A stretch of DNA of 64,000 nucleotides. It comes from Umezawaea sp049997955. Its GTDB lineage: Bacteria > Actinomycetota > Actinomycetes > Mycobacteriales > Pseudonocardiaceae. The notes under the pieces are model-generated. The model did no database searches. It was not told where the DNA came from and saw nothing but the letters and a program-made list of their open reading frames with translations. Location: assembly GCA_049997955.1 (NCBI GenBank), contig JAEBDY010000003.1:186001-250000 (forward strand), read 5' to 3'. Numbering within the stretch: the stretch's first letter is position 1; each line of letters opens with the position of its first letter. The translations under genes were made by a program, and so were the position numbers. Below are positions 56,605-64,000 of the stretch, one piece after another.

Positions 56605-56644
56605 GGAACACCGCGGGACCCGATACCGGATCCCGCGGTGTTCC
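56605..56644. terminator. Hairpin between the Excalibur gene and the convergent beta-helix gene
   Basis: GGAACACCGCGGGA (56605-56618) and TCCCGCGGTGTTCC (56631-56644) are a perfect 14-bp stem around 12 bases, between two convergent genes; it can terminate both. Confidence 0.85.
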
Positions 56645-56668
56645 TCAGTCGAAGCGCCTGCTACCGGA

Positions 56669-59317
56669 TCACGGGTAGCTGACCACGTAGCTGGCCTGGT
56701 TGGCGAGGTTGGCCGTCGCACCCACGTTGTTGATGACGTTGGTGATCGTGCCCACCCCGCCGAGCGAGACGGCCACCAAGCCGCGGAACTGGACGCCCGG
56801 CTTGTTGGGCACCTCGAAACCGCGACTGGCCACGACGGACGGGTTCGTCTGGAAGAACGCGTAGCTGCCCACTCCCCACGCCTGGTGGGTGGTGACGGAG
56901 TCGGCCACCTTGTACGCCGCCCAGCCCTGGTTGCCGCCGCCGCTGCTCCACGCGGCGTTGTTCGGCGGGTCGTACGGCAGTTCGTTCTGGTAGAAGTACG
57001 TCTTGCCGCCGTTGCCGTTCCAGATGGTCTGGTACTCCTGGTAGTGCTCGACGAACAGGCCGTACATCGTCACGTCGTTGCCGTTGACGATGAGCCCGTT
57101 GGCCGCGGTGTTCTGCGTCCAGCCGACGTGCTCGCCGTGGTCGGCCCGCCACAACCACATGTGGTCGCCGATGACGTTGTTGCTGTTGACCCGCAGGCTG
57201 ACCGAGGCCCGGCCGAGCGTGCCCGTGCCGCCGATCCGGATGAACAGGTCGTGCATCGAGGTCGGGTTCGCGGCGTGGTTCGCCGACGACCCCGCCTGGC
57301 CGATCTCGACCAGGACCGGCGAGTTGACCGGACCGGCGTCGACCAGCAGACCCGCGAGCTTGACGCCGTCCACATCGGACACCGAGAGGGCCGCGGTGCC
57401 GTTGTCGGGCAGCAGGGTCGCCAGGCCGAGCCCGAGCACGACGGTGTTCGGGCGGGTCACCTTGATGGACTCGCTGAGGTGGTGGATGCCGGGGGTGAAC
57501 AGCAGGTTCCGGCCCGCCGCCAGCGCCGCGTTGATGGTCGCCGTCGGGGAACCCGGCTTCACCACGTAGAACTGGCTCAAGGAGATGGACTCGCCCGCGG
57601 GAGCGCCCGTGCCCCAGGAGGTGCCGCGCGAGTTGTTGCGCAGCGCCGGGACGAAGACGTTGTAGTCGCCCGCGCCGGTGATGTAGAGGAACGGCTTCTC
57701 GCGGACCTGCGGGGTCTGGTCGATGGTCGTGTGCGAGGGGTTCGGGAAGTGCTGCGGCGGAGCGCCGTTCGTCCCCTGGAACACCATGTTCCACACCGAG
57801 CCGGACCAGCCGCCGTTGAGGTCGCTGTTGCGGGTGTAGAACTGCTGCTGCGAACCGGATTCGACGACGCCGTCGATGCGCGAGTCGGCGATGAAGCCGC
57901 CGGACGCCCAGCCGTCGCCGCCGTTCCACAGCTGCGCCTGGCCGCGGAGGTGCATGCGGCGGTACGGCGCGGCCTGCGACACGGCCCAGCGCTCGATCTG
58001 CCCGGGGGGCAGCGTCACCGAGAGGTTCTCGGCGGAGCGCCAGAAGTTCTGCGTCGCGTTGCCCTTGTTGTTCGGGTTGTCGCCCTGCTGGAGCCAGTCG
58101 GCCTCGACGCGCACGTGGCCGTTGAGGTTGACGTCGTCCGGCAGGAGGCCCAGACCGGCGACCTGGGTGTGGAAGCCCAGGTTCACGTCCGCGGTGTAGG
58201 TGCCCGGCTTGAACAGCAGCGCGAAGCGCTCGGGGCCGAACTGGTTGGTGTGCTGCTGGTTCGCGACCGCCGTCAGCTTCGCCTGGATCTCACCGGCGGG
58301 CGTGCTGGGGCTGAAGACCGACACGTTCGGACCGAAGTCCGGGTTGCGCGGGTCTGTCACGGGCACGTCCACGGTGCCACCGACGGTGTTCACCGTGAAC
58401 TCCCAGAGGGAATAGCCGTAGTTGGTTCCGCGCACCGTACCCAACACGCGCACGTAACGGCCAGTTCCGTTTACGTCAAAACTCTGGTTGCCGCCCGTTC
58501 CGGTCGTCGTCGTGTAGACCGTCGTCCACGTGGACGCGTTCTCCGAGACCTGGACCTGGAACGACCTGCCGTAGGCGGCTTCCCAGCTCAGTCCGACCTT
58601 GCACACCGTTTGAGACGAGCCGAGGTCCACCTGGAGCGACTGGGGGTCGCTCGCGGCGCTGGCCCAGCGGGTGCCCGCGTTGCCGTCGACGGCGGCCGAG
58701 GCCGGCGTGCCCGCGTTCTCCGTGGAGGACGCGGTGGCCTGCTTGTTCAGCGCCGAGTTGGCGGTGCCGCAGTTCGGCGGCGGGGGGTTGGAGCCCTGCG
58801 TGCCGTGGACCTGGAACTCCCACAGCGAGTAGCCGTAGGCGGTGGCACGGGCGGTGCCGAGCACCCGGACGTAACGGCCTGTGCCAGTCACGTCCAGGGT
58901 CTGCGCACCGCCCGTGCCGGTGGTCGTCGTGTAGATCGACGTCCAGGTCGTGGCGTTCTCGGAGGTCTGGACCTGGAACGACCGCGCGTACGCGGCCTCC
59001 CAGTTGAGGACGACCTGGTTCACCGTGGCGGTGGAGCCGAGGTCGACCTGGAGCCACTGCGGGTCGCCGGCCGCGCTGGCCCAGCGGGTGCCCGCGTTGC
59101 CGTCGACGGCGGCGGTGGCGGGGGTTCCGCCGTTCTCGGTCGAGGACGCGGTGACCGGCTTGCCCTGCGACAGCAGGACGGGCGCGGCGCTCGCGGAGGG
59201 GGCGGAGTCGGTGGAGGAGAGGGTGCCCAGCAGGGTCGCGGTCGCGACGACGAGCACGGACAGCCTGCGCAGGGAGCGGCGGCGTGGGGACGTGGGGGAC
59301 GGGACAGCGAGTCTCAT
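56669..59317 (-). CDS. Secreted protein with two discoidin domains and a beta-helix domain
   Basis: 882 residues with a Sec signal peptide (LRRLSVLVVATATLLGTL, cleavage near ASAA). Two F5/8-type C (CBM32-like) domains follow, about 45-175 and 185-320, nearly identical in places (TRWASAA, TGTGRYVRVLGT, YGYSLWEF in both). The rest (about 330-882) is a right-handed beta-helix with GH55-like features. It is probably a carbohydrate-active exo-enzyme or binding protein; catalytic residues are not assigned. A CebR-type operator lies upstream. Confidence 0.82.
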   Translation of the reverse strand: MRLAVPSPTSPRRRSLRRLSVLVVATATLLGTLSSTDSAPSASAAPVLLSQGKPVTASSTENGGTPATAAVDGNAGTRWASAAGDPQWLQVDLGSTATVNQVVLNWEAAYARSFQVQTSENATTWTSIYTTTTGTGGAQTLDVTGTGRYVRVLGTARATAYGYSLWEFQVHGTQGSNPPPPNCGTANSALNKQATASSTENAGTPASAAVDGNAGTRWASAASDPQSLQVDLGSSQTVCKVGLSWEAAYGRSFQVQVSENASTWTTVYTTTTGTGGNQSFDVNGTGRYVRVLGTVRGTNYGYSLWEFTVNTVGGTVDVPVTDPRNPDFGPNVSVFSPSTPAGEIQAKLTAVANQQHTNQFGPERFALLFKPGTYTADVNLGFHTQVAGLGLLPDDVNLNGHVRVEADWLQQGDNPNNKGNATQNFWRSAENLSVTLPPGQIERWAVSQAAPYRRMHLRGQAQLWNGGDGWASGGFIADSRIDGVVESGSQQQFYTRNSDLNGGWSGSVWNMVFQGTNGAPPQHFPNPSHTTIDQTPQVREKPFLYITGAGDYNVFVPALRNNSRGTSWGTGAPAGESISLSQFYVVKPGSPTATINAALAAGRNLLFTPGIHHLSESIKVTRPNTVVLGLGLATLLPDNGTAALSVSDVDGVKLAGLLVDAGPVNSPVLVEIGQAGSSANHAANPTSMHDLFIRIGGTGTLGRASVSLRVNSNNVIGDHMWLWRADHGEHVGWTQNTAANGLIVNGNDVTMYGLFVEHYQEYQTIWNGNGGKTYFYQNELPYDPPNNAAWSSGGGNQGWAAYKVADSVTTHQAWGVGSYAFFQTNPSVVASRGFEVPNKPGVQFRGLVAVSLGGVGTITNVINNVGATANLANQASYVVSYP

Positions 59318-59423
59318 GTTCCTGCCTGTCGGAATGAGGAGACGGCCAGAAGCCCAGTGAGGGCAGGGGGTTGGGCGCGTTGCGACCGGCCTGCGTGGTC
59401 CTCCACGGTCGGCCAGGCCATAC

Positions 59424-59441
59424 TGAGAGAGCGCTCTCTCA
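59424..59441. promoter_or_regulatory. LacI/CebR-type operator upstream of the discoidin/beta-helix gene
   Basis: TGAGAGAGCGCTCTCTCA, an 18-bp perfect palindrome with a central CG, similar to the actinomycete CebR box TGGGAGCGCTCCCA used by sugar-responsive LacI repressors. It lies about 110 bp upstream of the start. Confidence 0.75.
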
Positions 59442-59745
59442 CGGTGGTGGAACCGGTCCCGGAACCGGTTCCAGGGTGTTGTGGTGGAGTTAACATCCCC
59501 GAAATATCGGCCGTCAAGGTTCTCTCCCGAGTTTCCCGGACCGGGACTCCCGGTAGACCGAAAGGCCTGGTCAAAACTCGGCGAACGGTCTAGCCGCTGC
59601 GTCCGTCGCGATCTTGTGTTGTCGGATCGAGACGCTGTTTTCCGTTATCCGGCAGGGTGCTTCCCAGTCGTTCGGGGACGCGCGTCACCTCTGGCCGTCA
59701 CCGGCCCCGACTACCATCCTGGGTGGTCCAGGGAGAGGTGTCGTC

Positions 59746-60453
59746 GTGCAGACCGAGGTCGACCGGAACGGCGTCGAGCGCCTGCTCCGTTCTCCTTGGC
59801 CGCGGCTGGTGCTGCTGGCCGTCCTCCTGGGAACGGCGATCGCGCTCGCGCTGACCAAGGGCCTCGACGCGGTTGACGTCGCCAAGGTGTGGGTCGCGGA
59901 TCTCGGCGTCCTCGGCCCCGTGGCGTTCGTCGTGCTCGGCGCGGTGGGGACCATGGGCTTCCTGCCCGCCTCCGTCCTGTGCGCGGTCGCGGGCCTGCTG
60001 TTCGGTCCGGTGCTCGGCATCCCCGTGGTGTGGGCGGGCGCGATGCTCGGCGCGGCGGGCTCGTTCCTCGTCGGCCGCGGGTTGTCCAAGGACGCGGTCG
60101 AACGGCTGGCGGGCAAGCGGTTGGCGAGCGTCAACGCCCTGCTGGACCGCTACGGCGCCGCAACCGTGCTCGTGCTCCGGCTGCTGCCGCTGGGTCCGTT
60201 CGCGCTGTTGAACTACGTGCTCGCGGTGACCAGCCTCCGGCTGCGGGGCTTCCTGATCGGCACGGGTGCGGGGATCGCGCCCGGCATGGTCGTCTACACC
60301 GCGCTCGGCGGCACGGCGGAGGACCCGTCGTCGCCCGCCTTCCTGGTCTCGATCGGCGCACTGGTGGTGCTGACGGTGGCAGGCTCGGTGGTCGCCCGGC
60401 GCGTGACGAAGCGGACCGCCCCGGTCGAGTCGCCACCGCAAGAGATCGCGTGA
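59746..60453 (+). CDS. TVP38/TMEM64 (DedA-superfamily) membrane protein
   Basis: 235 residues. Several helices with the SNARE-associated/VTT pattern: GTMGFLPASVLCAVAGLLFGPVLG and a later FALLNYVLAVTSLRLRGFLIGT. The C-terminal tail after the last helix is basic. GTG 59746 follows GGGAGAGG. Family members are linked to lipid or polyprenyl-phosphate scrambling and envelope homeostasis. It lies between two secreted beta-helix enzymes without operon link. Confidence 0.9.
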   Translation: MQTEVDRNGVERLLRSPWPRLVLLAVLLGTAIALALTKGLDAVDVAKVWVADLGVLGPVAFVVLGAVGTMGFLPASVLCAVAGLLFGPVLGIPVVWAGAMLGAAGSFLVGRGLSKDAVERLAGKRLASVNALLDRYGAATVLVLRLLPLGPFALLNYVLAVTSLRLRGFLIGTGAGIAPGMVVYTALGGTAEDPSSPAFLVSIGALVVLTVAGSVVARRVTKRTAPVESPPQEIA

Positions 60454-60784
60454 CCCCCTGACCGGCAATCCGCGCCTCCTCCCCGGCTGAGTTCTCTGCC
60501 GTTCGGTCGCTCCCGCTGGACCGAACGGTCCCCGCCGTGCGCGAGGAGTAACCCGGCGGTCGCCGAACCGTTGACGTAGCTGTAGCGCGTCTGTAACTGT
60601 TGCTCAACTCGACGCAAAAAAGTTGCATGATCTTGGAAATTACTAGCAGACCTACGTAATTACGTCTGGACCGCCACTTTCATCCCCCGACGACCGGTCA
60701 CCCCTGCCCGTGACCGGCAGCCCTCCCACCGGCGCGTCCAGAGGTCTCCTTGCCACACCCGCTCCCCCTGCCGAGAGGAACGCA
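60454..60784. promoter_or_regulatory. Promoter region of the GH87-like gene
   Basis: No gene. It contains the perfect palindrome ACGTAATTACGT at 60655-60666, within AGACCTACGTAATTACGTCT, in a locally AT-rich patch and therefore a candidate operator or promoter. No LacI-type box like that at 59424 was seen. GAGAGGAACGCA just before 60785 supplies the ribosome binding site. Confidence 0.5.
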
Positions 60785-63700
60785 ATGAGAACCAAAAGCC
60801 TGATCACGCGGCTCACCGCCGCGTTGCTCGCGGGCAGCCTCGTGGTGCTCGCCGGGCCGGGCCTCCCGGCGAACGCGGCGCCCGCCCAGGACGACCCCCT
60901 GGGCGCCAGGCTCGCCGCGGCCGCCGTTTCCGTCTCCGCCAGCAGTGCGCACGGCGAGTACCCCGCGGCCAACGTGAACGACGGCAACCAGGCCACCTAC
61001 TGGGAGAGCGGCGGCTCGCTGCCCCAGTGGATCCAGGCCGACCTCGGCTCCTCGGTCGCCACCAACAAGGTCGTGCTGAAGCTGCCGACGGGCTGGGAGG
61101 CCAGGACGCAGACCCTCTCCGTCCAGGGCAGCACCAACGGCAGCGCCTTCTCCGACCTCGCCCCGTCCAAGGGGTACGTGTTCACCCCGTCCGCGGGCAA
61201 CACCGTGACGATCGACGTCGCCGCCACCACGATCCGGTACGTGCGCCTGAACATCACGGCGAACACCGGCTGGCAGGCGGGGCAGCTGTCCGAGTTCGAG
61301 GTCTACGGGCCGACGGGCGGTGACACCCAGGCGCCCACCGCGCCGTCCGGCCTCGCGTTCACCCAGCCCGGCACGGGGCAGATCCGGTTGACGTGGAGCG
61401 GTTCCACCGACAACGTCGGCGTGACGGGCTACGACGTCTACGCCAACAACGCGCTGCGCACCAGCGTCGCGGGCAACGTCCTCACCTACACCGACACGCA
61501 GCCGGGCACCGCGACGGTCGCCTACTACGTGCGGGCCAAGGACGCCGCGGGCAACCAGTCGGCCAACAGCAACACCGTGACCCGCAGCGGGACCAACGTC
61601 CCCGGCGGCACGAACCTGGCCGTGGGCAAGCCGATCACCGCGTCCTCGTCGGTGTTCACGTTCGTCGCCACCAACGCGAACGACAACAACACCGCCACCT
61701 ACTGGGAAGGCGGGGGCGGCGCGTACCCGAACACCCTCGCGGTGAGCCTCGGCGCGAACGCGGCCGTCGACTCGGTCGTCCTCAAGCTCAACCCGGACAG
61801 CGCGTGGGGCGCCCGCACGCAGAACATCCAGGTGCTGGGCCGTGAGCAGAGCGTCTCCGGCTTCACGAACGTGGTGTCGGCGGCCAACTACGCGTTCAAC
61901 CCCAGCTCCAGCAACATCGTGACGATCCCGGTCGGCGGCGCGGCCCTGGCCGACGTCCAGCTCCGGATCACCTCCAACACCGGCGCCCCGGCTGGCCAGA
62001 TCGCCGAGTTCCAGGTCGTCGGCGTTCCCGCGCCGAACCCGGACCTCACCGTCACCGGCGCCTCCTGGTCGCCGAACGCCCCGGTCGAGAACGACGCCGT
62101 CACGCTGTCGGCGGTGGTCCGCAACGCGGGCGCGGTCGCCTCCGGCGCGACGAACGTCAACTTCTACCTCGGCACGACGAAGGCGGGCACCGCCAACGTC
62201 GGCGCGCTGGCCGCGGGCGCCTCGGCGACCGTGTCGGTCAACGTCGGTCCGCGGAACGCGGGCAGCTACCCGTTGAGCGCCAAGGTGGACGAGGGCAACG
62301 TCGTCGTCGAGTCCGACGAGACCAACTACAGCTTCGCCGGCTCCAGTCCGCTGGTCGTGACCCCGGTCGCCAGCTCGGACCTGGTCGCCGTCGTCGGCTG
62401 GACGCCCAACAACCCCGCCAACGGCACCCCGGTCGCGTTCACCGCGGCGATCAAGAACCAGGGGACGGTCGCGTCGGCGAGCGGTGCCCACGGCATCACG
62501 CTCCAGGTGGTCGACTCCACCACCGGCTCGGTCGTGCGGACCCTGACCGGTTCCCACAGCGGCGTCATCGCCGCGGGCGCCACCACGTCACCGGTGAACC
62601 TGGGCACGTGGACGGCGGCCAACGGCAAGTACACCGTCAAGGTGGTGCTCGCCAACGACGCCAACGAGCTGCCGGTCAAGCAGCCCAACAACACCAGCGA
62701 GCAGCCGTTCTTCGTGGGCCGCGGCGCGAACATGCCGTACGACATGCTGGAGGCGGAGGACGCGGCCGTCGGCGGCGGCGCGGCGGTCGTCGGCCCGAAC
62801 CGCAAGATCGGCGACCTCGCGGGCGAGGCGTCCGGCCGCAAGGCCGTCACGCTGAACTCCACCGGCAGCTACGTCGAGTTCACCACCAAGGCGAGCACCA
62901 ACACGCTCGTCACCCGCTTCTCCATCCCGGACTCGGCGGGCGGCGGCGGCATCAACGCCACGATCAACGTCTACGTCAACGGCACCTTCCACAAGGCGCT
63001 GCCCCTGACGTCGAAGTACGCGTGGCTGTACGGTCCCGAGGCCGGTCCCGGCAACTCGCCCGGCGGCCAGGCGCGGCACATCTACGACGAGGCCAGCATC
63101 ATGCTGAACTCGACCGTGCCCGCCGGCAGCAGAATCAAGCTGCAGAAGGACGCGGCCAACACCACCAACTACGCGATCGACTTCGTCAACACCGAACAGG
63201 TGTCGGCGATCGCGAACCCGGACCCGGCCAAGTACGCCGTGCCGACCGGCTTCGGCCACCAGGACGTGCAGAACGCGCTGGACCGGGTCCGGATGGACAC
63301 CACCGGGAACCTGGTCGGCGTCTACCTGCCCGCGGGCGACTACCAGACCGCGAGCAAGTTCCAGGTGTACGGCAAGGCCGTCAAGGTCGTCGGCGCGGGC
63401 CCCTGGTTCACCAGGTTCATCGCACCGTCCACACAGGACAACACCGACGTCGGCTTCCGCGCGGAGAGCACGGCGAACGGGTCCTCGTTCGCCAACTTCA
63501 CCTACCTCGGCAACTACACGTCGCGCATCGACGGCCCCGGCAAGGTCTTCGACTTCGCGAACGTGGCGAACATGGTGATCGACAACATCTGGGTCGAGCA
63601 CATGGTGTGCCTCTACTGGGGCGCCAACACCGACTACGTGACGATCAAGAACTCGCGCATCCGCAACATGTTCGCCGACGGCGTCAACATGACCAACGGC

Positions 63701-64000
63701 AGCACGAACAACCACGTCGTCAACAACGACGCGCGTGCTACCGGTGACGACGCCTTCGCCCTGTTCTCCGCCATCGACGCGGGCGGCGCGGACATGAAGG
63801 ACAACGTCTACGAGAACCTGTCCACGACCCTGACCTGGCGCGCGGCCGGTGTCGCGGTCTACGGCGGCTACGGCAACACGTTCCGCAACATCTACATCGC
63901 GGACACGCTGGTGTACTCGGGCATCACGATCAGCTCGCTCGACTTCGGCTACCCGATGAACGGCTTCGGCGCCGACCCGCCCACGAAGTTCGAGAACATC
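60785..64000 (+). CDS. Secreted modular GH87-like alpha-1,3-glucanase (C-terminus beyond window)
   Basis: 1072 residues visible. After a Sec signal peptide come F5/8 C domain 1 (about 45-180), a fibronectin III domain (182-275), F5/8 C domain 2 (280-415), two CARDB-type beta-sandwiches (about 418-640), a CBM-like sandwich starting YDMLEAEDAAVGGGA, and a right-handed beta-helix (from about 800). FADGVNM (Asp965) and TGDDAF (Asp988, Asp989) keep the 23/24-residue spacing of the catalytic Asp triad recalled for GH87 mutanases. It would degrade alpha-1,3-glucan of fungal walls or plaque-like polymers. The assignment rests on this triad and the architecture. Confidence 0.82.
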   Translation, partial: MRTKSLITRLTAALLAGSLVVLAGPGLPANAAPAQDDPLGARLAAAAVSVSASSAHGEYPAANVNDGNQATYWESGGSLPQWIQADLGSSVATNKVVLKLPTGWEARTQTLSVQGSTNGSAFSDLAPSKGYVFTPSAGNTVTIDVAATTIRYVRLNITANTGWQAGQLSEFEVYGPTGGDTQAPTAPSGLAFTQPGTGQIRLTWSGSTDNVGVTGYDVYANNALRTSVAGNVLTYTDTQPGTATVAYYVRAKDAAGNQSANSNTVTRSGTNVPGGTNLAVGKPITASSSVFTFVATNANDNNTATYWEGGGGAYPNTLAVSLGANAAVDSVVLKLNPDSAWGARTQNIQVLGREQSVSGFTNVVSAANYAFNPSSSNIVTIPVGGAALADVQLRITSNTGAPAGQIAEFQVVGVPAPNPDLTVTGASWSPNAPVENDAVTLSAVVRNAGAVASGATNVNFYLGTTKAGTANVGALAAGASATVSVNVGPRNAGSYPLSAKVDEGNVVVESDETNYSFAGSSPLVVTPVASSDLVAVVGWTPNNPANGTPVAFTAAIKNQGTVASASGAHGITLQVVDSTTGSVVRTLTGSHSGVIAAGATTSPVNLGTWTAANGKYTVKVVLANDANELPVKQPNNTSEQPFFVGRGANMPYDMLEAEDAAVGGGAAVVGPNRKIGDLAGEASGRKAVTLNSTGSYVEFTTKASTNTLVTRFSIPDSAGGGGINATINVYVNGTFHKALPLTSKYAWLYGPEAGPGNSPGGQARHIYDEASIMLNSTVPAGSRIKLQKDAANTTNYAIDFVNTEQVSAIANPDPAKYAVPTGFGHQDVQNALDRVRMDTTGNLVGVYLPAGDYQTASKFQVYGKAVKVVGAGPWFTRFIAPSTQDNTDVGFRAESTANGSSFANFTYLGNYTSRIDGPGKVFDFANVANMVIDNIWVEHMVCLYWGANTDYVTIKNSRIRNMFADGVNMTNGSTNNHVVNNDARATGDDAFALFSAIDAGGADMKDNVYENLSTTLTWRAAGVAVYGGYGNTFRNIYIADTLVYSGITISSLDFGYPMNGFGADPPTKFENI

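Overview
This is a high-GC actinomycete chromosome segment. DtxR/IdeR iron regulation, ECF sigma factors, an XRE-DUF397 cassette, BldC-like regulators, GTG starts and many secreted multidomain hydrolases point to Pseudonocardiales (Saccharothrix, Actinosynnema or Lentzea-like). That placement is inferred from gene style, not from a marker gene. No rRNA, tRNA, CRISPR array, transposase or phage gene was seen. The window is a mosaic of short operons, each next to its own regulator.

1-6.1 kb: the 3'-truncated gene of an NB-ARC/TPR ATPase, an orphan PKS-type ketosynthase, a divergent asparagine synthase and a siderophore-interacting protein under a near-perfect iron box. This may be the edge of a secondary-metabolite locus. 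6.3-13.9 kb: a flavin monooxygenase, a DGPF/YCII protein with its ECF42-type sigma factor, RNase HI, and metH behind an SAH riboswitch with a readable anti-Shine-Dalgarno switch. A zinc-binding small protein and a BldC-like protein follow. 14-21 kb: a secreted hydrolase, two stand-alone LigD-type polymerase proteins, a DUF4037 protein, and a coupled run GH3 hexosaminidase - kinase-like protein - polymerase.

21-27 kb: a four-gene membrane/secreted operon with HxH motifs (copper handling suspected), divergent from a two-component system. 26.7-39 kb: a MOCOS-like aminotransferase, a MarR/DODA-dioxygenase pair with three matching operators, a lone subtilase prodomain protein, EamA/GntR, an SDR, ABC/MarR, a nucleotidyltransferase, a CmtR-like repressor with a CDF metal exporter, a dienelactone hydrolase and an MFS pump. 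40-44.8 kb: a three-subunit PaoABC-type molybdenum aldehyde oxidoreductase followed by LysR. 45-50.6 kb: TetR, BtrH-like and SRPBCC proteins, then a chimeric MFS/carotenoid-oxygenase pseudogene and a quinone oxidoreductase with its TetR.

50.7-54.4 kb: a DUF574 methyltransferase, an XRE-DUF397-small protein cassette with paired 18-bp operators, and a 1 kb non-coding island with a large bulged palindrome and 28-29 bp tandem repeats. 54.4-64 kb: a LigC-type DNA ligase, an Excalibur membrane protein, two large discoidin/beta-helix secreted proteins (the second GH87-like and running off the right edge) and a TVP38/DedA-like membrane protein.
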